Of a stretch of 64,000 bases of DNA, positions 51,492 to 61,725 are shown one piece after another. The DNA is from Skeletonema tropicum. Its lineage: Eukaryota > Bacillariophyta > Thalassiosirophyceae > Thalassiosirales > Thalassiosiraceae. How positions within the stretch are numbered: the first letter of the stretch is position 1; each line of letters starts with the position of its first letter. The translations under genes and the position numbers were made by a program. The notes beneath the pieces were generated by a model, which was given only the letters and a program-made list of their open reading frames with translations, was not told the origin of the DNA and ran no database searches. The DNA lies in NCBI GenBank assembly GCA_037178625.1, contig CM074131.1:3720001-3784000 (forward strand). Direction: 5' to 3'.

Positions 51492-54207
51492 ACAAGTAGA
51501 CCGCCGCATATGTGATTTACTGGGTAACAATTAACAATATTTTGATATCGATCAGGCGTGACTGAGCGTGACTAGTGAAGCCTTGCGGTAATTGATTGAG
51601 TGTGACTTTGAGTGTGACTATCACGCGTGATCACTGCAAAGAGCAAAGGTTGAAGCTCGCCGACGCTCGCCGACCGTCGACCGTGCGTCACCTCCGACCT
51701 CAGATCCAATCCAGTATCCCTAGTTAGTGAGTTTTGAGATTGAGTATAAGCGATTTAGACGATTTTTCCTGGTATAATTCCTACGTAGGCCCCCAAGTAG
51801 GAATTTTGGTGTTTCACTCACAAAACAACCATGATAAAAATGACTTTTACTACGGAGGCCAAAATCACAAACAGCGATATTCGTACCAAACCAATGGTAC
51901 AACCTTTTTGGTGATGATCATACGAGTGAGTCCAATGAAGGAACCACGCAAATATTTACTTTTTTCGCAGAGATACGCCCATTTAGATTTTGCTAGTAAT
52001 TCTCTCTAACAATTTTGTCCAGTAGTTAGACGATTTTACTAGCAAATGTAGATGCCAATTTTGTGGAGCACATCTGAGATATGGAACCCAAACGTGCATT
52101 GCTCATCTCCTGAGATATAGAAGAATACGAATATATCACTTGTTCCGCCATAAAAGCACTTGTGGCAGATTTGAGATTTTGGCAAAAGCTAGTAGGCTCT
52201 GCGGCGGCCATGGTCAAAAAATGTGCTCGAAACACCAAATTTCACGTCTGTCCGGATCTAATTCGCTTATTCAATCTCATCCAGCTAGTCGGCGCGCAAT
52301 GAGACGCATGCGTCATGCGTCCCTGGTCGAGCCGCACGGATAGAAAATCCAATTTTGAACACAACAAGGGTTATTATGGATTTTTATAGGTATTTTTCTC
52401 CCCAACACCCGGCCAAATCTTGTTGCGTCGCAAAAATCTGGCATTACTACGCCAATATTGGCCAATAATATGCCGATGCTATAAGTTGAAAGACTAATAA
52501 CTTTCTATTTTTACTGTTTGGAATGCATATTTGATGTGTGGTGGTGGTGCTCCGTTCAATTGCCTCGATATTTGAGGTACTCACGCACGAAAAGTAAAAA
52601 AATCTTGAAAAAGTGCATCTGACATGACGTTTCCGAAGGCAAACCATAGCATTATCGATCCCATACACCCTCCATCAACACTAAGAAGACACTCCCTTAC
52701 CCAATTTTTCACGCTGATTCCGATCATGTAAGCTGTAGCGTCTAATTCAAAGTGGATTTGATGATAATTGCAGGTGACGCACACACACATGAAAATCTGC
52801 ACATACCGGGCATGTCAAAAGATGCTCATGATTATGTAATTTAGACAACAGAATAGTAGTAGATCATTAATAACTCCATCTGTAAGCTATGATAATTGTT
52901 TAGCTTACTCGGATGTATTGATTACACGCAACATCTACGCCATCATGGAGTTTTATGTCCATCATTCGGCCTCTCATTCCATGAGACTTTGTAGGAAAGG
53001 CACTGATAACAGTTGTAACATTGTCTCCAACCGCAGCAAAAGGCGCACAATAGATGGATGTAGATTTGATGAGGCGAAAGGTTCCCAATTGCACATGGAG
53101 GAGACGTCATTATCATGCCACAACACTCGTGTAGGCGTCTTCGGGTGGGCTTCTCATAACCCACAATCAGTAGTTTCCCAGGAAACCGAGAGTTGCAGTA
53201 GTCACTGTGGTAAGATGGAGCAGTCCACCTCAACAATCTTGATTATCATATAGTAGACAAGACAACTATGATCCATGGTGTGGTTTCAACATGTTTTGTG
53301 TCATATATATACCAACTATTGATGGAGATAAATGGTGGAAATCTTTCTAAATCGACTTCATAGATTTGGTAGGTTGGATAGGCGTTGCATGAGACCCACA
53401 CCCGTTTATTGGCGCATATTCCGACCATATATATAATGTTGGTCGCCCCTACAACCTTACTTGCTGTTTCATGGACCGAAACGACGCCTTTATGCTACTG
53501 GCAACAGGTGCTCTGCGGCGGAGGGGATGAAAATCACCACCGCTATTGTGGCGGTCAAACGTCTCTTTGTGCTTAGTATGGCGAGCCACCGATAAAACCA
53601 TTGATTTCAGCGTCAAAAAATGGTCTAGAATGTACATTATTACTTCGGAATGTCGACATTTAGTTGTGCAATGAGGGTAGTAGGATGTGAGGCCGTCATG
53701 GTGCGGCTCTTTTTTTGTCGAGAAGAGGGAAGTTGCGTCGTGCGTCTCATTGCGGCAGTGCGTCTCATTGCGCGCCGACTAGCCAGGATGAGATTGAATA
53801 TATTCAATCTCATCCATCGCCAGAAGCCGTTATTATCGCGTGTTTTTGTCGCGGTAAGAAATTGGCGGGAGGGTTGGACTGGGCCGGCCGACTTTCAGAT
53901 TATTGCTGCGGTAGCTCTTTTATGTGCATGCACGTGAGCTACAAATACTAATTTTCAGGCAGATGAGATTGAATATTCAATCTCATCCACAAAAATAGCC
54001 CCCCAAAAACTCACTAGGGGTATTGCATTGCGTGTTGTTTTTTTTTTTTTTTTTTTTCGTGTTGTTGTTGTTGTTGTTGATGTTAGTTGTTGCGTCAAAG
54101 CTAAGCCGATGTGACCACGCCAGCAGCGATCAACCCACAGCCAGTCATACCGTCCGCTCCCCCCAGCAGCGTGAGCAGAAGCAGCTGTAGCAGAGAAAAT
54201 TTTGAAG
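51492..54207. other. Long intergenic region with inverted repeats and palindromes
   Basis: No supported gene in 2.7 kb. 52264-52330 and 53740-53800 are inverted copies sharing TAGTCGGCGCGCAATGAGACGC. A 30-bp perfect palindrome (53786-53815) and a 26-bp perfect palindrome (53962-53987) share ATTCAATCTCATC. A T run is at 54040-54057 and a GTT repeat follows. Confidence 0.5.
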
Positions 54208-55293
54208 ATGATCTGGGCCGATTATTATGTGTTGGTGGCGGTGCTCTTGATTCTTCAAAATTGTACAATCAACGCATTATGTGGACAGCAAACGTTCTGT
54301 AGATCACCAAGACGACTGGTTTTGTCATCAAGAAGAAGCGATGACTATTATTCTGACAAGCAAGCTGAAAATTTTGATGCACCACAGCAACAGGTCAATC
54401 GTCGTCATGTCATACAATCATCATCTCTTGCATCAGCGGCAATGTTACAACAACTTACATCACCAGTCATATCCCATGCAGCCGAAGAAGTATCTACTCA
54501 AATATCTCGTGGTACAATCTTTGTAATACAAGATCCAAGCTCGTACTCGGCAGTCGTCTACGTACCAGCTGGAGAAAAAGATGGGAAACAACAAGCAAAG
54601 CAGACAACATCACTCCCTCTCCTCGTAGTCTTGCACGGTGCGGGAGTAAACGAACACTCTGCGCTCTATGAGTTCACAACCCCAGGTGGTGATCATACGA
54701 ATCTTCCACCATATCTACTAAGTACGCATCAAGCACCATCATCACTTTCCGAAAACTTTGTTGTAGTTGCACCATTTGTCGGACAAGGGAAACGAAGTCT
54801 ATATGATGAACCGCGGAGCAAGATACTTTCATTTATAAAGTGGTTCAATACTTATATCGAGTCGCAGACATTCGATGATGGAACGAACATCTCAATCAAC
54901 CGGCAGAAAGTATCCCTCTTTGGGTTTTCCGAGGGGGCAACACTTGCAGTGGAATTAGCAACTACACGACAATTTCAAGGGGTGGTGACTGCATCTTACG
55001 GATTTACTGGTCCGCTACCAAAAATGGCTATTGAGCGGTTACAGGGAATCCCAATTTGGGCATTTCATTCCAAAGGAGATGATATTTATGACGTGAAATG
55101 CTCGGATAGGCTGGTGGAAAGTTTATTGTCATATGAAGGAGGGCTTGATGTGTTTGCTGTAGACATTATCAAGTATACAAAGCTCGTTCCACCAACGAAG
55201 GAGAAGATCGAACCTGGAAAAGAGCATGTGAGAGCAGCATTGGTTGCGTCAAGAAGCGCGGAGGTATTTTCATGGCTGTTGTCTCTAAAGTAA
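54208..55293 (+). CDS. Alpha/beta hydrolase (esterase/carboxylesterase-like), secreted or plastid-lumenal
   Basis: The start is the ATG at 54208; the TTG two codons earlier is not needed. Length 361 aa. A hydrophobic N-terminal signal (ADYYVLVAVLLILQNCTINA) is followed at R65-R66 by RRHVIQSSSLASAAML and a small-residue end ISHAAEE. This looks like a twin-arginine thylakoid targeting domain. The hydrolase fold shows LLVVLHGAGVNEHSALYE (oxyanion region), VVVAPFVGQ, the nucleophile elbow GFSEGA (S241), GDDIYD as the likely acid and KEHVRAAL as a possible catalytic His. Family members hydrolyse esters; the substrate is unknown. Intronless. Confidence 0.75.
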   Translation: MIWADYYVLVAVLLILQNCTINALCGQQTFCRSPRRLVLSSRRSDDYYSDKQAENFDAPQQQVNRRHVIQSSSLASAAMLQQLTSPVISHAAEEVSTQISRGTIFVIQDPSSYSAVVYVPAGEKDGKQQAKQTTSLPLLVVLHGAGVNEHSALYEFTTPGGDHTNLPPYLLSTHQAPSSLSENFVVVAPFVGQGKRSLYDEPRSKILSFIKWFNTYIESQTFDDGTNISINRQKVSLFGFSEGATLAVELATTRQFQGVVTASYGFTGPLPKMAIERLQGIPIWAFHSKGDDIYDVKCSDRLVESLLSYEGGLDVFAVDIIKYTKLVPPTKEKIEPGKEHVRAALVASRSAEVFSWLLSLK

Positions 55294-55858
55294 TATTAAT
55301 TCATTAATACTATTACTTCATCAATACTATTGCGTACTTGCTAATTATGAACATAGCTACACGTAGGAGCATCAATTAGAGCAGCAGGCTTTTGTGACCG
55401 GCAACACCCAGAGATCAGGCCCTATTTTGAGTGCTACCCTGTAAGAAGGGTTCTGATCGGAATTACACCAAAGCCGGAGTAAGAGAATGCAGAAAAATGG
55501 AAAGCACAAACCTCTTGCCCCTGGGAAGTGTTGTCAACACAGTGGGTATTGATTTCATGGATACACTCCTTTGTCCATAGGTTGGTGAGTGATGGGTTTG
55601 TATTCCAACTAGTATCGTAGTTTATTATTACGCCTGACTAAACTTTGCTTGTGACTTATGACTTCTGGTCTTGGATCTGACCTCATCTGCCTTTGTGTCT
55701 GTCCTGCAATGAAGGAAAGAAAAAAAGGAAGGAAACAATTTCTTTACTTCATCATATATACTTACTTATGGCAGCAAGTGATAGCACTTGCGGAGGCATA
55801 ACAGTGCTGCAGTCGGCGATTACACACACTGGTCTTCTCAAGAACGAGATCAACTGAA
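55294..55858. other. Intergenic region upstream of the selenoprotein candidate
   Basis: About 565 bp, no gene seen. Presumed promoter. Confidence 0.4.
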
Positions 55859-57092
55859 ATGGCGGAGCCGGTTGGGGACTTCTATGTCCATCTAGTAGAT
55901 GGGGCAGACGTTTCCAAGGATCTAACTTCGTCGACCAAACTACTGAGCTCGAAGAAGATACCTACCGTCATACATTTTTACGATGGCGGGTGAGGCGGGT
56001 GCCGCCCATGCGCGGCACAAATGGAGTATTGGGCAAGGAGGTAAGAGCAATAGTGAAATGTCATCAAGGAAACAAGTACTGTGCATTGACTTATCGAATG
56101 CTTGAACTTGAACAATCTTATCCTCGCAGGTATGGAACTCGAGTTCAATTTCTCATGGTGTGCGTCGACGGCGTAAGGGTGGCAAAAGAATTTGGAAGGA
56201 TGTTTGACTTGAAGGCTGTAGTGAACTGTTACATACCTTCTCGAGGGTACATGCCTGTAGGGTGAGTACTATCTGGCTCTTTGAATGAATAACGCTTGAT
56301 ATATGCACACTTCTTGTACTCATCGATTCCATATCGTAGATTTGGCCAATTGGGCTGCTCAGGATTTATAATATCAGATGAAAAAGGATACTTTGTAAGC
56401 CGCAAAACTCGTGCGTATCTCCAATACGGCGAGCTGGCTTTCAAACATGTAGAGGAAATCCTGCAGAAGAACTTTTCAGTGGTACCAGCTCGTCACGAAG
56501 TCCTAGTAGAAGAAGAAAAGAAAGCTGACGATGACATACTTAGCAAAAGCTGGGTTATGCCATCAGTTGGCATTCAAACCATGGACGTCGAACATGAACT
56601 GTGTGAAGGGGCTTTATCACTCATGCTTCTGAAGCCTAACACACAAACACTTACCAAAGTGATGGAAACTCTGACGGAGCACTTCCAGCACGAGGAAGAA
56701 CTGATGAAGCAGGCAGGATTTGGTAAACCTGGTGAGCCATTCTCTCCATATGCCAACCATGCCAAAGATCACGAAAGAATACTTGACATTGGGTAAGTAC
56801 TTTCAAAATCCTGACCTACTTCAATCCTTTCAAATGAATACTCACACTCTTCCTTCTTTGCGTCAATAATTATTGTAGTTACGTAGAGCTCGCAAATAAG
56901 TCAGAGCCGAATAAATCATTCTTAGCGATGACATGCTCTAGTGTGTCTGATGAAAATGCTGCCTGACAACCAGCGACCGCCATTGATGAAGCGGTCGCGA
57001 AAAATATTGTGCGTGAATTCAGGCTGCACGCGACTAGGTTTGATATGTTGTATGAAGGTCGTCTTCAACTTCATGAGAAGAGTGGCAAGTAG
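55859..57092 (+). CDS. Thioredoxin-fold/hemerythrin fusion with in-frame TGA codons: candidate selenoprotein
   Basis: Four exons: 55859-56040, 56130-56261, 56340-56792 and 56879-57092. All introns are GT-AG (89, 78 and 86 bp) and keep phase, giving 326 codons. The N-terminal thioredoxin-like part reads SSKKIPTVIHFYDGG, then TGA (55991-55993, codon 45), then GGCRPCAAQMEYWARR, YGTRVQFLMVCVDG and KAVVNCYIP. TGA-Gly-Gly-Cys falls on a redox UxxC/CxxC position. A hemerythrin domain follows: VEHELCEGA, EHFQHEEELM, HAKDHERIL, and finally RLHATRFDMLYEGRL. The last His and Asp iron ligands lie after a second in-frame TGA (56964-56966, codon 285). If either TGA is a stop, no complete protein results. 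Alternatives are a pseudogene, or Sec at the first and a lesion at the second. Confidence 0.7.
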
Positions 57093-57825
57093 ATCAATAT
57101 TTGTTGCGAGAGATAAATGTTCCTAAGCAGGATGATGGTCCATCGTGTACAGTTTTTGAGCTGTCGAGATGAACTTGAGGAATTGCATAGGTAGACATAT
57201 ATCTGGGGCAAAATGGATGTCATGATTAGATCCCGCTCATACAACTGCAGAATGACAATCCAATTTCAGTTGCTCTGTTGCATACTGTATTGGATTTGAT
57301 GTTGTAGATGTAAACTGGATGATCCTGACATCTAGGCCATAAGTGTAAATATTGTTCAGTCTCTACAAATAATAGGCTTGCAGGCAGAGGAATAGTAAGT
57401 ACAAGTACTCCCCTCTCTAGAGAGAAGAGGTATATTTAACAGAAATTTTAAAGTACGTCTGGTGGGCCCTCAAGAGGCGACATTATCTACGCTAAGTGAT
57501 AACGAACATGTGCTGCAGTAGCTATTATTTCCCAGGAGGTAATTTTTTGTTGATCATTAGAAATTTGAATTTGAATTTAAAAAAGAAGTAACGTCCGTAC
57601 GTTAATTGACGTAGGAATTAGTAATACCCTCACTTCAGCGAAAAAACACGAATGCGTTGATGAGAGTTGCATTCCCACCAGAGGTTCCCCGTTCCCATTA
57701 GGCGTTGAAGAAGTTCGACCTATTCACGGCTGCACCATCACCAGCATCCACCATACTCATCGTATCCTCTTGATCATCTGTGTTCATACAAAAATGTATA
57801 TCAATAAGCAGAGTTTGTGTGCATC
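57093..57825. other. 3' UTR/intergenic region
   Basis: Contains the SECIS-like hairpin, a further AACAGAAATTTTAAAG copy at about 57439, and AT-rich repeats near 57563-57580. No gene seen. Confidence 0.4.
57235..57310 (+). promoter_or_regulatory. Candidate SECIS-like hairpin in the 3' flank of the selenoprotein candidate
   Basis: Helix I is ACAAC 57241-57245 with GTTGT 57301-57305. ATGA (57252-57255) faces TGA (57297-57299), as in a SECIS quartet. Helix II is AATCCAAT 57257-57264 with ATTGGATT 57289-57296, plus CAGT 57267-57270 with ACTG 57284-57287. The 13-nt loop is 57271-57283. The usual apical AA is not present, so this is only a candidate. Confidence 0.35.
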
Positions 57826-58812
57826 ATGAGGATTGAAAGCCCCAAATACGCTACAGTGGCTCTTCGCTCTTTCTCTTCCAAAGTACGGCGAAGAGCTTCT
57901 GACGTTGAACAGTCTACAAATTACCAGCAGCTCCTCGAAGATAACGATTGTAGATCTCCTCGTTGCCTTCCTGATAATAAATTTCTGAGGAAGAAACCAA
58001 ATGACTGTCGACGGAACACAACTGCCAGCTTTGCAGACACCACCACTGAACATGCTGATGTGCGCAACAGTCATTACACTTCTACCGATGAAGGATCTCA
58101 CGACGACGACGATCATATGTGTTTACTCGGCAGTTATGATAAGCAGGTTGAAGATCGGTGCCAAGTCTTGGAAATGTTAAGCTCGGAGGATGGTAAACCA
58201 TTCAATCATTCTACAACTAAGAAGCGGCTCTTGTTACCAGGATCGGTTGAACTTGGGGAATCGTCTCGTCAAGGACCGATGACTTTACACGAGTTGGGCT
58301 TCAAACCTCTGCAAAAGACAGTACATTTTTCAACTGTTGAAGTAAAGACGTATCAATGGGATCGCATCAACAACAAACATGTATACTATACTAAGGATGA
58401 GCTTTCAGACATGTGTAATCAGCGAAATGAAGACGCTTCTAAGCTTCGAAAGGAAAGACTTTTCTCTGGGCATCGCGAGAAAGATCTCACTCCTACATTA
58501 CTATTCTTTATTTTTGACCCTAATGATGACATCTACAAAAGAGCTTCGAGCCGAGGAATTGAACACTATGTATATCCAGAGTTACGAAGAGAAATAGTTC
58601 GAAAGCAGAAGAGGGCAAGAGCAGAAGTTCTGAATTACGTGCGTTCCAATCCTCTTGATCCCGATGGAAGGAAATTAAGAGAGCATTCAGAGCAATACAC
58701 TAGTTGGGCAAGAGAGTTGGCTCTTAAAAAAGCAAAGTGGTATGCTATGAATAATGCACTTTTCCTCTTAAAATATATGCAAGTGGGTGTGATTGGGAAA
58801 GAGTGCTGGTAG
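57826..58812 (+). CDS. GIEHY-family protein, paralogue of the 46811 gene; probable C-terminal frameshift
   Basis: The ATG at 57826 (MRIESPKYATVALRSF) is preferred over the in-frame GTG at 57817; 328 aa. A hydrophilic N-terminus leads to the core LQKTVHFSTVEVKTYQWD, HVYYTKDELSDMCNQRNEDAS, then SSRGIEHYVYPELRREIV and RKQKRARAEVLNYV, and a tail EQYTSWARELALKKAKWYAM. This matches the gene at 46811 domain by domain. The frame ends VIGKECW-stop. However, the next frame continues from about 58797 as ERVLVEAYVKEDATLLEFNE to a stop at 59019-59021. That continuation looks like the natural tail, reached by one extra base near the GGGAAAG at 58794-58800. Either a one-base deletion or a real short form. 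Confidence 0.68.
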   Translation: MRIESPKYATVALRSFSSKVRRRASDVEQSTNYQQLLEDNDCRSPRCLPDNKFLRKKPNDCRRNTTASFADTTTEHADVRNSHYTSTDEGSHDDDDHMCLLGSYDKQVEDRCQVLEMLSSEDGKPFNHSTTKKRLLLPGSVELGESSRQGPMTLHELGFKPLQKTVHFSTVEVKTYQWDRINNKHVYYTKDELSDMCNQRNEDASKLRKERLFSGHREKDLTPTLLFFIFDPNDDIYKRASSRGIEHYVYPELRREIVRKQKRARAEVLNYVRSNPLDPDGRKLREHSEQYTSWARELALKKAKWYAMNNALFLLKYMQVGVIGKECW

Positions 58813-59021
58813 AAGCGTACGTAAAGGAAGATGCAACTCTCCTTGAGTTCAATGAGATGAAAACTAGCATCGGTGACGTTGAGACTGCTCCTAGTAAAGC
58901 AAGTACCCACAAACACTTTGAGTTCAGCGAGGACATTGTAAGCAGACTCAAACCGCTCACGGAAGTAAACCCAATTGCTTCTCATCAGAGTGATTTTGAT
59001 AGTACACTGGTTGAACTTTAA
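58797..59021 (+). pseudogene. Frameshifted C-terminal continuation of the GIEHY-family gene
   Basis: Open in the shifted frame: VLVEAYVKEDATLLEFNEMK, then KHFEFSEDIVSRLKPLTE and stop. Its position directly after the stop of the main frame, and its acidic/hydrophilic composition, support a former continuous gene. Confidence 0.5.
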
Positions 59022-59312
59022 TATAATGAGCTATCTATAATGCTTTCTTCGCAAACCGAATAATACAATAGTAACACAGAGACAAATCGAAAGTAAAATC
59101 TCCCCGAAGAAACCCCAAAACATAGCCGGGGGCTGAAGAGATGTCGCTGGGACTTCGTTTAACAAAGCAAACATTACATTCAAGAGTTTCTCTTCGTCTC
59201 TGACTTTATGAGGTATTCTGACAACACCACTCCAATCTTTGAAATCGAAAAGTTTCTCCTAAATCTTCTTTTACGATCATGGTTGAATCGCATGGCTCAC
59301 CGATGTGATTCA
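59022..59312. other. Intergenic region
   Basis: About 290 bp, nothing recognised. Confidence 0.35.
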
Positions 59313-60196
59313 TCACAAGGCGGGATTGATACTCGATGATATTTCCAATTCCACAAATTCTTCTTCGTGTGTAATTGCCAACAGAGCCACCAAATCCCAG
59401 GGAATGAAGCCACTATCCAGATTAGGAGAAGGGCTCCAAGGACTATCTTTGTCGAGGGTACATCGTTTCTTTACAGCTTGATTCACAAATCTCGGCATCA
59501 GTTTGATCTGTTGTTTCATTTTGGGCACAAGCGCACATGCTACCATAGATGGACAGTCTAATCTTTCCAAGTAAGAGTCTGTAACAATAGTTTATGCGCA
59601 TGTTTGAATCGGTATAATAGTTGTGGGCATGTTGGATTCTATAAACTATCCTAGCACTTCCTCGATCTGATCTGAAGTTGAGGTCCAATGTTTGTTCTGT
59701 TAGCTCTCCACCCATTAGATACACATGAGATAAACCAGCTGGGTCGAGTTGGCCGCTATCAATTGCCCTCGCTAGATTTGTCGGTGGACCGAGCATTAGT
59801 ATATGAGCTGGGTCTAATGTTTTATCCCGAGAACGTTCGATGATGGCCGTGGATGCATCCTCAGAATCCACTTCGTCTGGACGGATCCTATTGTACCAAC
59901 TCAACCAGCTTACAGCCACCTGCATTGATCTCCACCCATAACCCTTCACAGGCATTATATTCGTGATTTGCAACCCGCCAGCATGTTCCCATAGGGCTTG
60001 GATGTCTTTCCAGGTATGAGACAGAGGTGCATTGCCACCGCATATAGACACTCCATCCAAAGAGATGATTTGACGTTTGTGGAGAGCTAAGGCTGCTAAT
60101 ACAGCGAGATCGTCGTCGCAAGTCTAATCCAGACCAGAATAACCCACTGGTGTCTGTGTCGATCCATAATCGGATGGGTACTGTCATGGTCGTCAT
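59313..60196 (-). pseudogene. Inosine/uridine-preferring nucleoside hydrolase pseudogene
   Basis: From ATG 60196 it reads VPIRLWIDTDTSG, then shifts frame near 60115. DDDLAVLAALALHKRQIISL continues in the frame that carries DGVSICGGNAPLSHTW, ILMLGPPTNLARAI and LSHVYLMGGELTE. Near 59640 a second shift moves the tail (NMPTTIIPIQTCA, then a TAA, then TIVTDSYLERLDCPSM) to another frame that ends at 59313 with FIPWDLVALLAITHEEEFVE. The Asp cluster that binds calcium in this family (DTD...DDD) is split by the first lesion. Three lesions make a functional enzyme unlikely. The family cleaves ribonucleosides into base and ribose. Confidence 0.75.
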
Positions 60197-61556
60197 GATG
60201 TTGCAGTGTCACATATTATGGAGTATGAAACTTTTTAGTTGAGAACAAATACTGTATGTTCTTGCGCTGTTCTTCATAGACATTCCCCCGCTTGGAATGC
60301 GTAATCGCCAGATAATTTGGATAAGAGAATGTCCTTGTGGTTGAAAGCGCACAAGACGTTGTTCCTGCCCAGTGTTTATGGGTTCTGGTCTGGTTCTGGT
60401 TGGTGGTTGATGTTGTTGTGAGGCTGGCGGCTACTGAGTTTGTTCCGTCAAGTGGGAAGTGTAGTGAAGTCAAACAGTTTTTTGTAGGGGCTGTTGTTGG
60501 TCAGAAAGGGGGTCAACGGGATTGTGAACGCTTTTTGAGTTGCGAGTTGCGAGTTGACCATGAATGGCGCTTGCAAGTCGACCTTGATTCGGTACTGGAA
60601 AAAGCCGTTCATTCCCCCCCAAAGTGGGAGCTCTTTAATTCGATTTGCCAGTTGACAGTACTTATGTAGGTACTACATATGTGATAAGAGCGAGGGAGAT
60701 GGGTAAGAATAGGAGGTTAGCACTGCGCACTACTGGCTACATACTTGATATTGTACAAATAATACAACCGATCTTCTTGGCGGCGTACACAGAGTTCAGC
60801 TGACAAAGTATGATGGTGAGGAACTTTAATTCTCTTCTAGTTGTTCCGAAACGACTCTCAGCTCTACTTCTACTTCTAACATTTATGAATATAAATATTC
60901 ACTAGCCGCGCAAGCGCGGCTAGCGCTTCGCGTCAGTATGTAATATTTAGTGACACATGTAACATGGTATTATAATTATTCTCTGCTGTACAGTAGTATG
61001 AGAATTGCCTCATTCTAATTTACTTATCTGCCTTTCGTTTGCGTGCAGCTCTTGTGGTTTGGCTGTTCATGTTCTCACATGCTTACCACTCGCTCCGGCC
61101 AAAGAAGAAGCTGCACCTCAAGAAGCCACTTCTCATGAATGCTTTTGTTGCTTGTACCCACCGTCCAATCTATTCTTGCTCCTACCCTGAACTCGTTGCC
61201 GCTGCAAGAAAAGACGCTTCTACTGGGCACCTGCATCCGCTACACTTCTAAAAGTACGATTGTGCACTGTGATAATAATAATTATTTGTGACACTCCCAA
61301 ACTCAACCCCCTGAATGTGACACTTTTACCAAACTCAATCAATCCGCTTCGTGTTACATACACCTCAAAATGTGACACTGGGACTGGCTGTCACATGCCT
61401 CGCCAATAGACTTTTAGGAACTAATTCCTACGTATCACTTTGTGTAAATTGAGAAGAAACAACCTCGCCAAAATTGGCGGATATGCTAATTTTGGCCAGC
61501 AATTTTTGGCTACCTCACTAACTAACGGACAAACGGACATGATATGTATACACACA

Positions 61557-61592
<36 letters not shown>

Positions 61593-61725
61593 CACGCGCG
61601 TCAGGTTTAGTACTTATAGATTCCTATTGTAACTCAATCATTCTACTTACTACTTACACCGCTTGTGCTTGTGTGAGCACTTGTCAAATCATCGACCACG
61701 CGTCATGAGAAGTCTGACAACTCTC
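60197..61725. repeat. Intergenic region with hairpin, short repeats and (CACG)n microsatellite
   Basis: A hairpin AGCCGCGC-AA-GCGCGGCT lies near 60905-60922. TGTGACACT recurs near 61288, 61316 and 61374. A CACG tetranucleotide run spans about 61556-61592. No gene supported. Confidence 0.5.

Noticed and set aside
56940..56973. 33-nt GT-AG micro-intron removing the second TGA
   Set aside because: The other introns of this gene are 78-89 bp and those nearby 74-123 bp. A 33-nt intron is implausible, though only transcripts can exclude it.
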